64,000 bases of DNA from an uncultured Prevotella sp. (GCA_900550035.1 URQS01000001.1:65380-129379); one strand, 5' to 3'. Numbered from the stretch's first letter, positions 17,875-28,138 are shown. Program-made: numbers and translations. Notes: generated from the letters alone by a model not told the origin.

Positions 17875-18387
17875 CTACATTCCGTAGCCAAGCTTCTGCA
17901 GCACTTCGTTGCTGATGTCAATCTTGGGTGAGCCGAATATTATGCCTGAGTCGGAGGCGCGGTCGAGAACGAGCGAGTAGCCACGCAGCTCGGATATCTC
18001 CTTCACCGCTGTGTATATCTCCTCCTGGATGGGCGACATGAGGCTCTCGCGCTTCTTGAACAGCTCGCCTTCGGGTCCGAAGTACTTGCGCTTGAGGTCG
18101 CTTGCCTCCTTCTCCTTCTTCATGATGGCTTCCTGGCGGTCTTTCTTCTGTTCGGCAGAGAGGAACACCATCTCGTTCTGGTAGTTCTTGTAGAGTGTTG
18201 AGGCCTCGGTGTTGAGTGCCTCAACCTCAGCCTGCCACTTCTTTGACACCTGGTTGAGCTGTTCGTTGGCTCGCTCGTAGGCCGGAATGTTCTTCAGAAT
18301 GTATTCCATGTCGAGCAGCGCGAACTTCTGTGCGCTTGCCGTCAGTGCCGTAATGGCAAAGAGGCAGATAAGCATTAATTTCCTCAT
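17875..18387 (-). CDS. OmpH/Skp family periplasmic chaperone, paralogue 3
   Basis: 170 residues. Signal peptide RKLMLICLFAITALTASAQ, then FALLDMEYILKNIPAYERANEQLNQ, a classical OmpH start, with a coiled-coil core (residues ~40-115) containing KKDRQEAIMKKEKEASDLKRKYFG. It directly follows bamA, as expected for a chaperone feeding the BAM complex. The three paralogues differ enough to be separate genes and not a recent duplication. Confidence 0.92.
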   Translation of the reverse strand: MRKLMLICLFAITALTASAQKFALLDMEYILKNIPAYERANEQLNQVSKKWQAEVEALNTEASTLYKNYQNEMVFLSAEQKKDRQEAIMKKEKEASDLKRKYFGPEGELFKKRESLMSPIQEEIYTAVKEISELRGYSLVLDRASDSGIIFGSPKIDISNEVLQKLGYGM

Positions 18388-18404
18388 AATACACTTTCTA
18401 ATTA

Positions 18405-18478
18405 AAGATTGAATAATTCAACATCGGCAAAGCCGACAATTAAATATTCAACATTCAACATTTAACATTCAACATTCA
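18405..18478. repeat. Heptamer repeat (CAACATT) between bamA and skp
   Basis: Tandem units CAACATT/TAACATT plus a small GGCAAAGCC palindrome (CGGCAAAGCCGA near 18424-18435). Fills the bamA-skp gap. Confidence 0.65.
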
Positions 18479-18489
18479 GCCATCGGCTG

Positions 18490-21105
18490 TTAGAATTCCT
18501 GTCCTAAGATGAAGTGGAACTGCGAACCGCCCTTGGTTCCGAACACCTTGTCGAAGCCGTAAGCCCAGTCGATACCCATCAATCCTACCATCGGGAGGAA
18601 GATGCGGACACCGAGACCTGCCGAACGCTTCATGTCGAACGGATTGAACTTCTTGGTTTCGGTCCATGAGTTACCGCCTTCGATGAATCCGAGTCCGTAG
18701 ATGGTGGTGTTGCCAAGGAGGAACGGATAGCGCAATTCGAGCGTCATGCGGTCGTAGGCATAGCCCTCGTAGCCGTAAGGAGTGAGCGAACCATTCTCAT
18801 ATCCGCGCAGACCGATGGTCTCTTCGGCGTATGATGTAGAGTAACCGGTCATACCGTCACCACCCATGTAGTAGGTCTCGAACGGTGACTTCTTCCACTT
18901 GTTGAATGAGCCGAGCAATCCGAATTCGAGTCGTGTCATAAGCACGAGACACTTCTGTCCGCTTGTGAGTGCGGTGAACATGCGGCCCTTGAACTTCCAC
19001 TTGTGGTATTCTACCCAGCGGTACTTCTCCTGCTGCTCCTTGTTGTATGTAGCCGACTTAGAGTTGGTGGCGAGGTGTTCGTAGTCCTTGCCGTCCCATG
19101 CCGACCATGGCGGAGTAACGGTAACCGATGCGACGAACTCTGAACCGCGGCGTGGGAACAACTGGTTGTCGGTAGATGTACGCGACAGCTGAATGCTGAG
19201 GTTGAGGTTGTTTGAATTACCGTTGGTCATGAGGAAGTAGCTCCAGTTCTTCAGCATATAGCGTGTGTACGAGAGCGAGAGCGACAACTGGAAGTAGTCG
19301 TCTGGCCAGCGCAACTGCTTGCCCCATCCCAGTGAGAATCCGAACAACTTGATGTATTTGTCGGGGTCGTAGTACGACTCGTAGTTGTTGTAGTTGCCGT
19401 AGCTGCCATAACCGTACATGTAGTTGTAGTAGTTGTTGAAGTAACCACTGTTGTAGTAGTTGCTCGATACGTCGGTCTGCTTAGAGAAGTAGGCTCCTAC
19501 CGAGAACTGTATCGGTCGCTTGCCTCCAAACCAGTTGGTTGAGTATGAGGTGTTGTACGACTGATAGTATGTACCGTTGGTCTGTGCTCCGATAGAGAGA
19601 ACCTCACCGTCGCCGATCGGCATGATACCACGATGCTCCTTGTTCTTGTTGAAGAGGTTGCGCATCGAGAAGTTGTTGAGCTTGAGTCCGATACGTCCGA
19701 TTACACCGGTCTGTCCCCATCCGAGCGAGAACTCGATCTGGTCGTTCGACTTCTGCTCAAGATCGTAGTTGATATCTACTGTTCCGTTCTCCGGGTCGGG
19801 CACAGGCTGCGGATTGACCTTCTCCGGGTCGAAGTGTCCCATTGATGCAATCTCACGTGCCGAACGCTGCAGAGCCTCCTTCGAGAAGAGGTCGCCCGGC
19901 TTTGTACGCAGCTCGCGACGAACAACATTCTCGTACAGACGGTCGTTACCGTTGATGCGTACGTGGTTGATGTGGGCCTGCGGACCCTCGAAGATACGCA
20001 TCTCAAGGTCGATAGAGTCGCCCACGATGTTAATTTCTGTCGGGTGGAGCGAGTAGAACAGGTAGCCGTTGTTCCAGTAGTTGTTGCCCACGGCGTCCTC
20101 GTCTTCGGTGAGTCGCTTGTTCATGAGCTTCTGGTTGTACACGTCGCCTTTCTTCATGCCGAGAACGGCAGCCAGATAGTCGGAGTTGTACACGGTGTTG
20201 CCCACCCATGTTATGTTGCGTATGAAGTACTTCTTGCCTTCGTCTACCTTGATGTTGATGCTTACGTGCTTGTCGTCGACATTCCATACGCTGTCGCTTA
20301 ATATCACAGCGTCGCGGTAGCCGTGCTCGTTATACTTGTCGATGAGTTTCTGCTTGTCGGCCTTCCAACGCTCGGGTGTGAACTTCTTCGACTTGAGGAA
20401 TGACGACAACTTGCCAGCCTCGTGAGTCTTGGAGAATGCTCCCTTTCTGAACAGTCCGCCCTTAATCTGGCCGGCTCTCAAGGCATTGTTGCCTTCGATG
20501 GTGATGGTGCGCACCTTCATCTTCTCCTTCTTGTCGATGATGACATCAAGGATTACGTGGTTCTTCTGCGTCACGTCGTCGCGCTGCACCACCTGAATGT
20601 CCGCGTTCTTGAATCCCTTGTCGTCGAAGTATTTCTTGGCAAGAATCTTGGCACGGTCAATCATGTTTGGTGTAATCTGGGCGCCTTTGAGGAGTCCGAG
20701 TTTCTCCTCCATGTCGGTGCGCTCCGACTTCTTCAGACCAATGTAGTTGATTGTTGACACACGTGGACGCATCTGCAGGTGGATGTGTAGATAAGCCTTG
20801 TCGTGTATGAGCGAGTCTACCGAGATAGACACCTCCGAGAACAGGCCATACTTCCAGTAATGCTTCACAGCGTCGGTTATCTCGTCGCCCGGCAGCTGAA
20901 TCTCCTGTCCGATAGACAGTCCGGATATGCCCGTGAGCATATAGTCTTCATATCCTTCAGCGCCTGTCACGGCGATGCCCGCAATCTGTACGGTGCGTGG
21001 TGTTCCGGCATAGGATATGTCCGGGTATACGATTTTGTCCTGCGCCTTTGCGATGATGCTGCATGCAATGATGCAGAGTGTGGTCAACACCTTTCTTATA
21101 TTCAT
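18490..21105 (-). CDS. bamA: Outer membrane protein assembly factor BamA
   Basis: Central outer-membrane insertase of the BAM complex, 871 residues. A signal peptide (residues 1-21) precedes POTRA repeats over about residues 35-430 (for example KVRTITIEGNNALRAGQIK and HINHVRINGNDRLYENVVRREL). The 16-strand barrel follows and ends in FHFILGQEF with the terminal Phe. An outer loop near residues 555-585 is extremely rich in Tyr and Asn (segment SGYFNNYYNYMYGYG), which is unusual. The setting between uppS and skp is the conserved envelope-biogenesis cluster. Confidence 0.96.
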   Translation of the reverse strand: MNIRKVLTTLCIIACSIIAKAQDKIVYPDISYAGTPRTVQIAGIAVTGAEGYEDYMLTGISGLSIGQEIQLPGDEITDAVKHYWKYGLFSEVSISVDSLIHDKAYLHIHLQMRPRVSTINYIGLKKSERTDMEEKLGLLKGAQITPNMIDRAKILAKKYFDDKGFKNADIQVVQRDDVTQKNHVILDVIIDKKEKMKVRTITIEGNNALRAGQIKGGLFRKGAFSKTHEAGKLSSFLKSKKFTPERWKADKQKLIDKYNEHGYRDAVILSDSVWNVDDKHVSINIKVDEGKKYFIRNITWVGNTVYNSDYLAAVLGMKKGDVYNQKLMNKRLTEDEDAVGNNYWNNGYLFYSLHPTEINIVGDSIDLEMRIFEGPQAHINHVRINGNDRLYENVVRRELRTKPGDLFSKEALQRSAREIASMGHFDPEKVNPQPVPDPENGTVDINYDLEQKSNDQIEFSLGWGQTGVIGRIGLKLNNFSMRNLFNKNKEHRGIMPIGDGEVLSIGAQTNGTYYQSYNTSYSTNWFGGKRPIQFSVGAYFSKQTDVSSNYYNSGYFNNYYNYMYGYGSYGNYNNYESYYDPDKYIKLFGFSLGWGKQLRWPDDYFQLSLSLSYTRYMLKNWSYFLMTNGNSNNLNLSIQLSRTSTDNQLFPRRGSEFVASVTVTPPWSAWDGKDYEHLATNSKSATYNKEQQEKYRWVEYHKWKFKGRMFTALTSGQKCLVLMTRLEFGLLGSFNKWKKSPFETYYMGGDGMTGYSTSYAEETIGLRGYENGSLTPYGYEGYAYDRMTLELRYPFLLGNTTIYGLGFIEGGNSWTETKKFNPFDMKRSAGLGVRIFLPMVGLMGIDWAYGFDKVFGTKGGSQFHFILGQEF

Positions 21106-21150
21106 TGTCTTCTTATTGTTTTTATCTTGTTAATCCTGGGTGTTTACTCA

Positions 21151-21894
21151 TTACTTGCTTTCTTCTGCTTCCACCTGTTTGCCGGTCTTTCCGAATCGGC
21201 GTTGGCGTTGCTGGTAGTCGGCAATGGCTTTGTGCAGATCGGCTTCGTTGAAGTCGGGCCAGAAAGTATCGCAGAAATACAGTTCGGAGTAAGCTATCTG
21301 CCACAACAGATAGTTGCTGATTCGAAGTTCGCCACCAGTGCGTATCAGCAGGTCGGGGTCGGGGATTGAAGCTGTCGTAAGGCTTTGCGACACTACGTCT
21401 TCGGTGATGTCGTCGATAGACAGTTGTCCGTCAACTGCCTTCTTTGCTATGTCCTTCATCGCCTTTGTTATCTCCCATCTTGACGAATAGCTCAGAGCCA
21501 CCACCATAGTCATGGCTGTGTTGCCGGCAGTATGGTCGATTGTTTCCTGAAGTTTTTGCTGCACTTCTATTGGCAGACGTTCAATGTCGCCAATTACCTT
21601 GAAGCGAACGTTATTCTTCATGAATATCTCGTCCTCGAGCGATGACAGTACAAGACCCATTAGGGCAGCGATTTCGGTCTCCGGACGGTTCCAGTTCTCG
21701 GTTGAGAACGTGTACAGAGTCAGGTATTTCACACCGAGCCGTGTACATTCTGAGGTGATTCGCCTTACGGTTTCCACACCTGCCTGATGTCCATAGCTTC
21801 TCGCTTTACCGCGTTCGGTAGCCCATCGTCCATTGCCATCCATTATTATGGCAATGTGTTGTGGTATATTGTTTTTATCGAGTTGATTGGTCAT
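21151..21894 (-). CDS. uppS: Isoprenyl transferase (undecaprenyl diphosphate synthase)
   Basis: Cis-prenyltransferase that builds the C55 lipid carrier for peptidoglycan and surface polysaccharides. 247 residues. [17 protein letters not shown] has the catalytic Asp and FPP-binding residues. [27 protein letters not shown] and [23 protein letters not shown] are the other family signatures. Spaced 45 bp from bamA and 13 bp from the DUF6089 gene. Confidence 0.96.
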   Translation of the reverse strand: MTNQLDKNNIPQHIAIIMDGNGRWATERGKARSYGHQAGVETVRRITSECTRLGVKYLTLYTFSTENWNRPETEIAALMGLVLSSLEDEIFMKNNVRFKVIGDIERLPIEVQQKLQETIDHTAGNTAMTMVVALSYSSRWEITKAMKDIAKKAVDGQLSIDDITEDVVSQSLTTASIPDPDLLIRTGGELRISNYLLWQIAYSELYFCDTFWPDFNEADLHKAIADYQQRQRRFGKTGKQVEAEESK

Positions 21895-21907
21895 TGTTTC
21901 TAATTGT

Positions 21908-22591
21908 TTATTCGTCTTCGTTGTGGCATGTTCGGCATTTAGGCATAAAGCTGTATGTTATGGTCAGCTGTAGTGCCGAGTAGCAGTCGGTATTCTTGAA
22001 CAGTCCGCTGCTTTTTATTCCGTACGGATCTTTCACTCCGTCTAGTTTGTCGCTCATTGAGAAGTGTTCTGCCCATTCCAGTGCAATGTTCAGCCTCTTG
22101 CCAGCCTTGTATTTCACACCGAGTCCTATGGGTACGTTTGCCGTGAAGGCATTGTCGCTGTCGCCTCCTACGTATGTGGCTCCGAGTCCGGCAAAGATGA
22201 ATGGCGTAAGGCGTTTGGCTCCGCGGTAGTCTTGTCCCGTTCCGTATGGCCAGAAGTTGTATTCATAGGTCACACTGGCATCAACAAGCGTCTTGTTGAA
22301 TTGGTAGGATGTTGTGGCATAGTCGGGATAGTATGTCTTGGCATTGTCCGACGAGCCTTTCAGCTTGCCACAGGCTGCTGAGAACTTCAACGCCATATAT
22401 GGATTGAACACACGTCGCAGCACCACCGAAGCCATTGGCTGCATGTTTTTGGTCAGGCTTCCGCCAAAGTCACCTTGGTATGTCACTACGCCAACGCCCG
22501 CTCCTATCTCCATACGGTATTGATAGTCGGATTGTGCCATGCACGTTGCCGACATTGCGAGGGCAAGTGATATTACAAGGTTTCTAATCAT
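21908..22591 (-). CDS. DUF6089 family outer-membrane beta-barrel protein
   Basis: 227 residues. Signal peptide (1-19, ending SATCMAQ), then alternating amphipathic strands with aromatic girdles ([48 protein letters not shown]) as in small beta-barrels. It ends in an odd short CRTCHNEDE tail with two Cys. The family is found in Bacteroidetes next to uppS-bamA, as here. Function unknown; a role in outer-membrane biogenesis is inferred only from position. Confidence 0.85.
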   Translation of the reverse strand: MIRNLVISLALAMSATCMAQSDYQYRMEIGAGVGVVTYQGDFGGSLTKNMQPMASVVLRRVFNPYMALKFSAACGKLKGSSDNAKTYYPDYATTSYQFNKTLVDASVTYEYNFWPYGTGQDYRGAKRLTPFIFAGLGATYVGGDSDNAFTANVPIGLGVKYKAGKRLNIALEWAEHFSMSDKLDGVKDPYGIKSSGLFKNTDCYSALQLTITYSFMPKCRTCHNEDE

Positions 22592-22616
22592 ATGTATATA
22601 TTATATGATATGTGTA

Positions 22617-24044
22617 TTATTTCTCGAAAGCGGTCTGCTCCTTAGCCCATCCCAGTCGGTTGATGCGTCCGCGCCATGTCTTGCCGTTGCTGGCGTTTAC
22701 GAGCCAGAGGCTCTTGTTCTTGTCTACAGTCAGAGCGTAGGTGCCCTTTGCTGTTATGGCGTTTGTTGCGTTTTCGTTGAAGTTGGTGGGTAGCATTACT
22801 GTGGCTGTGTCCTCGCGCCATGTGATGCCGTTGTCCAATGACTTGTAGAATTTTGGAGCCTTGCCTTCTTCCTGTCCCATCATGTATACGCCACCGTCGT
22901 AAGCTACAGCGCTGATACCACTGAGCAGCGGTGCTGCGTGTTTGTTGTCAGCAGATACTCCGTAGTATGCCCACGGCTGGTTCTCGCTGTTCGCAGCAGC
23001 CTCGTCAATTTTTCCCCATATGGTGAGGTGCTTGTCGTTGGGATAAGTGGCTGCGTCGCGAGTTCCGAAAAGCATCACGCGGTCGGTCTTGGCATATCCT
23101 TCTATCTCAACGCTTGCGTATGTTGTCTCGCCATAAGGCATGAGCGAGAGCTCATCGTCTATTTCGGCTACGGTCCATGTAGCGCCGTTGTCCTTTGATG
23201 TCATCAGTCGGCCATCGGTAGCATATCCGTACAGGCTGTAGCGGCTTGCTGCTACAAGGCGTGTCACACCGGTAGCAGTGCCCATGATGTCCCATGTCTT
23301 GCCGTCGTTGGTGCGTACGATGTTGCCACCGTCGCTGATGTAAACGTAGTCTTCCTTGACAACAACACTCTTGTAAGCATCGGCTGCGAGCGCATGTCCG
23401 AGATTGGTTTCACACTTCGTCCATTGTGTTCCGTCATTAGAATATACGAGAGTTGCGTTGCCGTCATTACCGAGCAGCAACAGTTTTCCGTTGACAGCAG
23501 CTGTCTTTATAGCCTGCAAGTTCTTCAATTCGACACATATAGGCGTAGCATGCCATGCGAACGAGTCGGCTTGTTCCTTATGCACGTTCACATGTACTGT
23601 GTATTTCTTCACCGAAAGTCCAGAATTGCTTACTACTTGCACTTCGCGGTCTACCGAGAAGTCAAGTGAGTCGGTTGAACTGAAGTAGTCGAGCGAGTCG
23701 CTCTTTTCCTTCTTTATCACCACCAGTCCTGCCGAACTGTTCGACACCGAGCAGAGGAGCTTTTTGGCGTCGACGCCACATGGCAGCGAGTCGGGGTTGT
23801 ATATCTTACCGTTAATCTGGTCTATATAGAACTTATAGTTGCTCAGTGTCAGTTCTTTCACGACGAGACTGTCGCGAAGTCCGTCTGAAGTCTTCACAAA
23901 TGTGTTCTGTTTAGCTGTCGTGACTGAGAAACTTGAGATTGCACAATCGTCGGTGTATGTGTAATCATTGTCGCTTTCAAGGCAAGATGCCATCAAAAAA
24001 ACGGTCGCGAGCAGCAGTGTAAAAGCTGCGAACTTACTTTTCAT
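22617..24044 (-). CDS. DUF6242 lipoprotein with Asp-box beta-propeller
   Basis: 475-residue lipoprotein: the lipobox is LATVFLMASC. The N-terminal ~150 residues form a beta domain. Four Asp-box (BNR) motifs follow at about residues 205-410: SNDGTQWTK, TNDGKTWDI, SKDNGATWTV and SLDNGITWRE. This points to a sialidase-type beta-propeller fold without evident catalytic residues, so it is more likely a surface-exposed or periplasmic binding or scaffold protein. It is first in the run leading to DUF6089. Confidence 0.8.
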   Translation of the reverse strand: MKSKFAAFTLLLATVFLMASCLESDNDYTYTDDCAISSFSVTTAKQNTFVKTSDGLRDSLVVKELTLSNYKFYIDQINGKIYNPDSLPCGVDAKKLLCSVSNSSAGLVVIKKEKSDSLDYFSSTDSLDFSVDREVQVVSNSGLSVKKYTVHVNVHKEQADSFAWHATPICVELKNLQAIKTAAVNGKLLLLGNDGNATLVYSNDGTQWTKCETNLGHALAADAYKSVVVKEDYVYISDGGNIVRTNDGKTWDIMGTATGVTRLVAASRYSLYGYATDGRLMTSKDNGATWTVAEIDDELSLMPYGETTYASVEIEGYAKTDRVMLFGTRDAATYPNDKHLTIWGKIDEAAANSENQPWAYYGVSADNKHAAPLLSGISAVAYDGGVYMMGQEEGKAPKFYKSLDNGITWREDTATVMLPTNFNENATNAITAKGTYALTVDKNKSLWLVNASNGKTWRGRINRLGWAKEQTAFEK

Positions 24045-24188
24045 TGTACTCTAACTTATTATTTTTAGCTGCAAAATTAATCAGAATTCTCCAAATAGAA
24101 CTTCTTTTGTCTTTATAATTATGCTATTTATTGATTAATAGTCTTATTTTTAAGGTTGTTTAGTGTTTTTGTGGTGTTGGCATTACTC

Positions 24189-24230
24189 AAAAAAAACGGA
24201 CTGCAAGCACATATAATGCTTGCAGTCCGT
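24189..24230 (-). terminator. Intrinsic terminator of M16 peptidase gene
   Basis: Arms ACGGACTGCAAGCA (24196-24209) and TGCTTGCAGTCCGT (24217-24230), 14-bp perfect stem, followed on the minus strand by eight T. Confidence 0.92.
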
Positions 24231-24267
24231 TGATATTGCGTTTTTCACGCGTTATTTGCCGTATTGT

Positions 24268-27087
24268 TTATTCTTCAGGAAGCATAGCCACTGTGATGTG
24301 GTTGCCCGACTTGTTGAATTCCTTCATGTAGTTGCAGATATCCTGCGGAGTGAGCGATTCAAGTGTCTTCAAGTAGTCGGTATACTGGTCGATGCCGAGA
24401 TTGTTGTACTGGTTGATGATGCTGAGCCAGTAGCTGTTGCTCTTCTGTGCGTCAGCATGCTGCTTGATCATGTATTCCTTGCACTTAGCCAGTTTGGCAG
24501 GGTCGCATGTGTTGGCGAGGTTCTTCACTTCGTCGTTCATGATGCGCATAGCTACCTCTTTCTTCTCAGGCTTCATTGGGCAATAGGCGAAAATCTGGAA
24601 CATACGATAGTTGTCCTTGCCTACTGAGCATCCGCCGTTGGCACCTACTGAGTAAGCTGCGCTTTCCTTCTCGCGAATCTTGTCCAGATATTCCATTGAA
24701 AGAATCTGTCCTGCTATGCTTGCACAAAGAGCGTTCTTTGTGTTGTACGGCATAGTGGTGTTGTGCCACATCATGTAGGCTGTCGACTTCGGTGTCTCCT
24801 GTTTGCGCTTGAAGATGTTCTCCACAACACCTGTGACAGGCTTCACCTCACGCTTGCTTGCTACAACCTTTCCGGCTGAAGGCAGAGCACCAATGTACTG
24901 GCAGATGAGCGGACGTATTGTAGCCTCATCGAAGTTGCCGATGATAGTGAATGTCCAAGCCTTGGCGTTGGCTGTACGTTCCTTTGCAATCTGAAGGATA
25001 CGGTCATAGTTGATGTTCTTCAGTTTCTCAACAGTGAGCGGCTCCATACGTGCATTGTGGTTGTAGATAGTTGCATTGAGCGAGTCGCTGAGTGCTGTCT
25101 CCGGGTCGAGCGAACGGTTCTTCAGCTTTACCTCCATCTGTGTCAGGAGGTTGTCGAATGTCTTCTGGTCCTTGCTGATATTTGTGAAGTACAGGTACAG
25201 CAACTGGAACATTGTCTCTACATCCTTCGGTGTAGAAGCGCCCGATGCTGTTGTATACAGTTCTGAGCCGAGGCTGAGGTCAAAGTTTGCAATCTTGCCT
25301 GCCAGAGCCTTTGAAAGGTCGGTTGACGAGAATGCTCCGAGTCCGCTACCACCGATTACTGCGTCAAATACCTGCAGGTTGGTAAAGTCCTTCGGTCCGT
25401 AGAGTGTTGTGCCGCCGATGCCGCGTGCACTCATTATAACCTGATCCTTCTTGTAGTCGGTCTTCTTCAATATAACGGTAGCACCGTTTGACAGTGTCAG
25501 TGTTGTATAGCCGAACTTGTCGCTCTTCTTCTCGCTCTTTATCTTGCCTGCCTTAGGCATAGTGGCGATGAGCGGTTCGTTCTTCACGTTGTCTACATAA
25601 GCAGTGATTTCTGATGAACGTGCTTCCTTGATAGCGCCAAGAAGCTGTGCCTCGGTAGGATAAACGTTGCCCTCTGCTTCGTTGCAGAACGAGATGATTA
25701 CGGTGTTGCTGTCGTTCTCGGGCAGCATCTCTTTCATCATCTGGTTGATGATGCCAACAGGAATAGCATTTACAAGCTGCTTCATTACCGGATAGGTGTA
25801 CTCGATTGACGGCATAGGCTCGTTAGAGAGGAAGTTGCCGAGAATCGGAGTATACAGTGCAGCGTTGGTGCGCTTGTCCTTGGCGCTGTAGGCACGGTCG
25901 AGCTGGCTGAGATAATTCTCCTTGAAGCGGGCCAACTCAGTATCGGTGAATCCGAACTTAGCGGCGCGCAATGCTTCAGTGTAAGCAGCCTTGAGGCTCA
26001 CAGCCATATCCTTCAGTTCCTTAGGTGCTACAGATATGCTGAAAGCGTCCTTTGTCTTTGCGAAGATATACTGTCCGTCGTCGGCGCTGGCTGATACGTA
26101 TGGGCAGCTGGCATCGAGTCCCTTCTCATACATACGGTAGTTGAGCAGGCTTACGGCAGCGCTCTTGGCGTAGTCGTAGACGATGTAGTCCATGTAGTTC
26201 TTCAGCGAGTCAGGGTAGACGTCGTGCTTAACCATGTACTGCACCATGCTTGTAGGCTGCTCCTTATCCTTGTCGATGATAACGATAGGCTCAGCGTTGT
26301 CAGGCACCTGTTCTGCTACGATAGGAGCCTGGTTGGCTGGATTCTTGAACGAGCCGAAGAGTTCCTTGATTTTCTTCTCGGTGTAGTCAACATCAACGTT
26401 ACCAACTACGATGATGGCCTGGTTGTTGGGATGATACCACTTCTCATAGTAGTTGCGCAGTTCCTTCGGCTTGAAGTTGTCGATTACCGACATGAGTCCG
26501 ATAGGATAGCGTACGCCATACTTTGAGCCCGGGTATAGCTTAGGCAGGTTGCGCTCAAACATACGGCTTGAGGCACTGGTGCGCAGACGCCACTCCTCGT
26601 GGATAACGCCACGCTCCTCATCAATTTCCTTGGGGTCGAGCAGCAGAGCGTTCGACCAATCGCTCAGTATGAGCAGACATGAGTCGAGAGCCGACTGGCG
26701 TGCAGTAGGGACGTTAGAGATATTGTATACGGTCTGGTCGATAGAAGTATAAGCATTTAGGTCGCCTCCGAACTTCACACCGATGCTCTCGCAGTAGCGA
26801 ATAACTTCGTTGCCCGGGAAGTGCTTTGTACCATTAAAGCACATGTGCTCAAGGAAGTGTGCCAATCCGCGCTGGCTCTCTTCTTCCTGAATAGAGCCCA
26901 CTTTCTGTGCAATGTAGAAGTCGGCTCGGTTCTCAGGCCAGTTGTTGTGACGGATGTAGTAGGTCAGTCCGTTATCCAATTTTCCTACGCGTACGTCAGG
27001 GTCATTGGGTATCGGTGACATCTGTTGTGCCTGGGCAAGTCCTGCAAACACGGCAAGGACGGCTACCAATAGTTTTCTGAGTTTCAT
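24268..27087 (-). CDS. M16 family zinc metallopeptidase
   Basis: 939 residues with a signal peptide (1-20, ending GLAQAQ). The inverted zinc motif HFLEH occurs in GLAHFLEHMCFNGTKHFPGN near residue 75, with the distal Glu in DEERGVIHEEW. A second, catalytically silent M16 half follows (KFGYTTLTLSNGATVILKKTDYKKDQ from about residue 520). The single-chain, two-domain layout with a signal peptide is typical of periplasmic pitrilysin-like enzymes of Bacteroidetes. A TACTTTTG -7-like box lies at 27147-27154. Peptide substrates are unknown. Confidence 0.93.
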   Translation of the reverse strand: MKLRKLLVAVLAVFAGLAQAQQMSPIPNDPDVRVGKLDNGLTYYIRHNNWPENRADFYIAQKVGSIQEEESQRGLAHFLEHMCFNGTKHFPGNEVIRYCESIGVKFGGDLNAYTSIDQTVYNISNVPTARQSALDSCLLILSDWSNALLLDPKEIDEERGVIHEEWRLRTSASSRMFERNLPKLYPGSKYGVRYPIGLMSVIDNFKPKELRNYYEKWYHPNNQAIIVVGNVDVDYTEKKIKELFGSFKNPANQAPIVAEQVPDNAEPIVIIDKDKEQPTSMVQYMVKHDVYPDSLKNYMDYIVYDYAKSAAVSLLNYRMYEKGLDASCPYVSASADDGQYIFAKTKDAFSISVAPKELKDMAVSLKAAYTEALRAAKFGFTDTELARFKENYLSQLDRAYSAKDKRTNAALYTPILGNFLSNEPMPSIEYTYPVMKQLVNAIPVGIINQMMKEMLPENDSNTVIISFCNEAEGNVYPTEAQLLGAIKEARSSEITAYVDNVKNEPLIATMPKAGKIKSEKKSDKFGYTTLTLSNGATVILKKTDYKKDQVIMSARGIGGTTLYGPKDFTNLQVFDAVIGGSGLGAFSSTDLSKALAGKIANFDLSLGSELYTTASGASTPKDVETMFQLLYLYFTNISKDQKTFDNLLTQMEVKLKNRSLDPETALSDSLNATIYNHNARMEPLTVEKLKNINYDRILQIAKERTANAKAWTFTIIGNFDEATIRPLICQYIGALPSAGKVVASKREVKPVTGVVENIFKRKQETPKSTAYMMWHNTTMPYNTKNALCASIAGQILSMEYLDKIREKESAAYSVGANGGCSVGKDNYRMFQIFAYCPMKPEKKEVAMRIMNDEVKNLANTCDPAKLAKCKEYMIKQHADAQKSNSYWLSIINQYNNLGIDQYTDYLKTLESLTPQDICNYMKEFNKSGNHITVAMLPEE

Positions 27088-27208
27088 GAAATATAATTTA
27101 AATTTATTTTTAGTTCGATTAAGTGTCTATACATTAAGCGGACGTGCAAAAGTAACACATTACTTTCATATACAAGAATTAAGGCGTTGAAAAACTACGT
27201 TTCTTAGT

Positions 27209-28138
27209 TTATATTAATTGTTTGTCAGTGTTTTCTTTTATGTTTCGGGGGTGGTGTGTCAGTATTTCCTTGCGCAGAGTGGTAATGTCTATATGGGTGT
27301 AGATTTGGGTTGTCTTTATGTTCTCGTGTCCCAGCATTTCCTGTATGGCACGCAAGTCGGCACCGCCCTTGAGCAGTTCGGTGGCAAACGAGTGTCGCAG
27401 CGTATGTGGAGACACTGTCTTTGTGATGCCTGCTTCCTCGGCAGTGCGCTTTATCATTATCAGTATCATGGTGCGTGTGAGGTGGGCACCGCGTCGGTTC
27501 AGGAACACATAGTCCTGTTCGCCGGGCTTTATCTTCATCAGGTTGCGGTCGTACAGCCACAATTGTATTTCGTGCAGTGCGCTGTCTGATATTGGTACCA
27601 GTCTCTCCTTGTCGCCCTTGCCTATGATGCGTAGGAATTTCTCGCGTTCAAATATGTCGTTGAATTTCAAGTTGACGAGTTCCGACACTCGTAGTCCGCA
27701 CGAGAATAGTACTTCAATGATAGCCCTGTTGCGCTGTCCTTCCCATTTCGACAGGTCGATGGCTGCCTCCATGCGGTCTATTTCTTCAGTCGACAGCACC
27801 TCAGGCAGATGTTCGCCAACGGTGGGTGCTTCGAGCAGTTCTGAGGGGTCGTCCTTCAGTATTCCGCTTATGACGAGATACTTGAAGAACGACCTCACTC
27901 CACAAAGTATTCTTGCTTGCGACGACGAAGCGATGCCGAACTCGTATATCACGGCAGCGAAGTTCTCAAGATTGTCGAGTTTCACGTCCTCCACCTTCAG
28001 GTTTTCGTTGCGCAGATAGTTCAGCAGATAGTCGATGTCGTGAGTATATGCCTCTATCGTGTTGTCGGAGTATCCGCGTTCGAGTCTGAGATAGCGCACA
28101 TATCGCCGTCTCAGCACGCTAAGGTCGTCGTTTTGCAT
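27209..28138 (-). CDS. xerD: Site-specific tyrosine recombinase XerD
   Basis: 309 residues from the ATG at 28138. The frame could extend to 28162 but MQNDDLSVLRRRYVRYLRLERG fits the family start. The N-terminal SAM-like DNA-binding domain (to ~105) precedes a catalytic domain with Arg in SCGLRVSELVNL, HTLRHSFATELL (HxxR) and LGHENIKTTQIYTH with His and the nucleophile Tyr, so all catalytic residues are present. Length and lack of mobile-element neighbours favour the housekeeping chromosome-dimer resolvase over an integrase. It overlaps the DUF4923 gene by 20 bp. Confidence 0.9.
   Translation of the reverse strand: MQNDDLSVLRRRYVRYLRLERGYSDNTIEAYTHDIDYLLNYLRNENLKVEDVKLDNLENFAAVIYEFGIASSSQARILCGVRSFFKYLVISGILKDDPSELLEAPTVGEHLPEVLSTEEIDRMEAAIDLSKWEGQRNRAIIEVLFSCGLRVSELVNLKFNDIFEREKFLRIIGKGDKERLVPISDSALHEIQLWLYDRNLMKIKPGEQDYVFLNRRGAHLTRTMILIMIKRTAEEAGITKTVSPHTLRHSFATELLKGGADLRAIQEMLGHENIKTTQIYTHIDITTLRKEILTHHPRNIKENTDKQLI

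Noticed and set aside
22617..24044. DUF6242 protein as an active sialidase
   Set aside because: Asp-box motifs are present but no Arg triad or FRIP motif was seen.
27209..28138. xerD considered as a mobile-element integrase
   Set aside because: Length and motifs match the housekeeping XerD, and no attachment site or element genes flank it.
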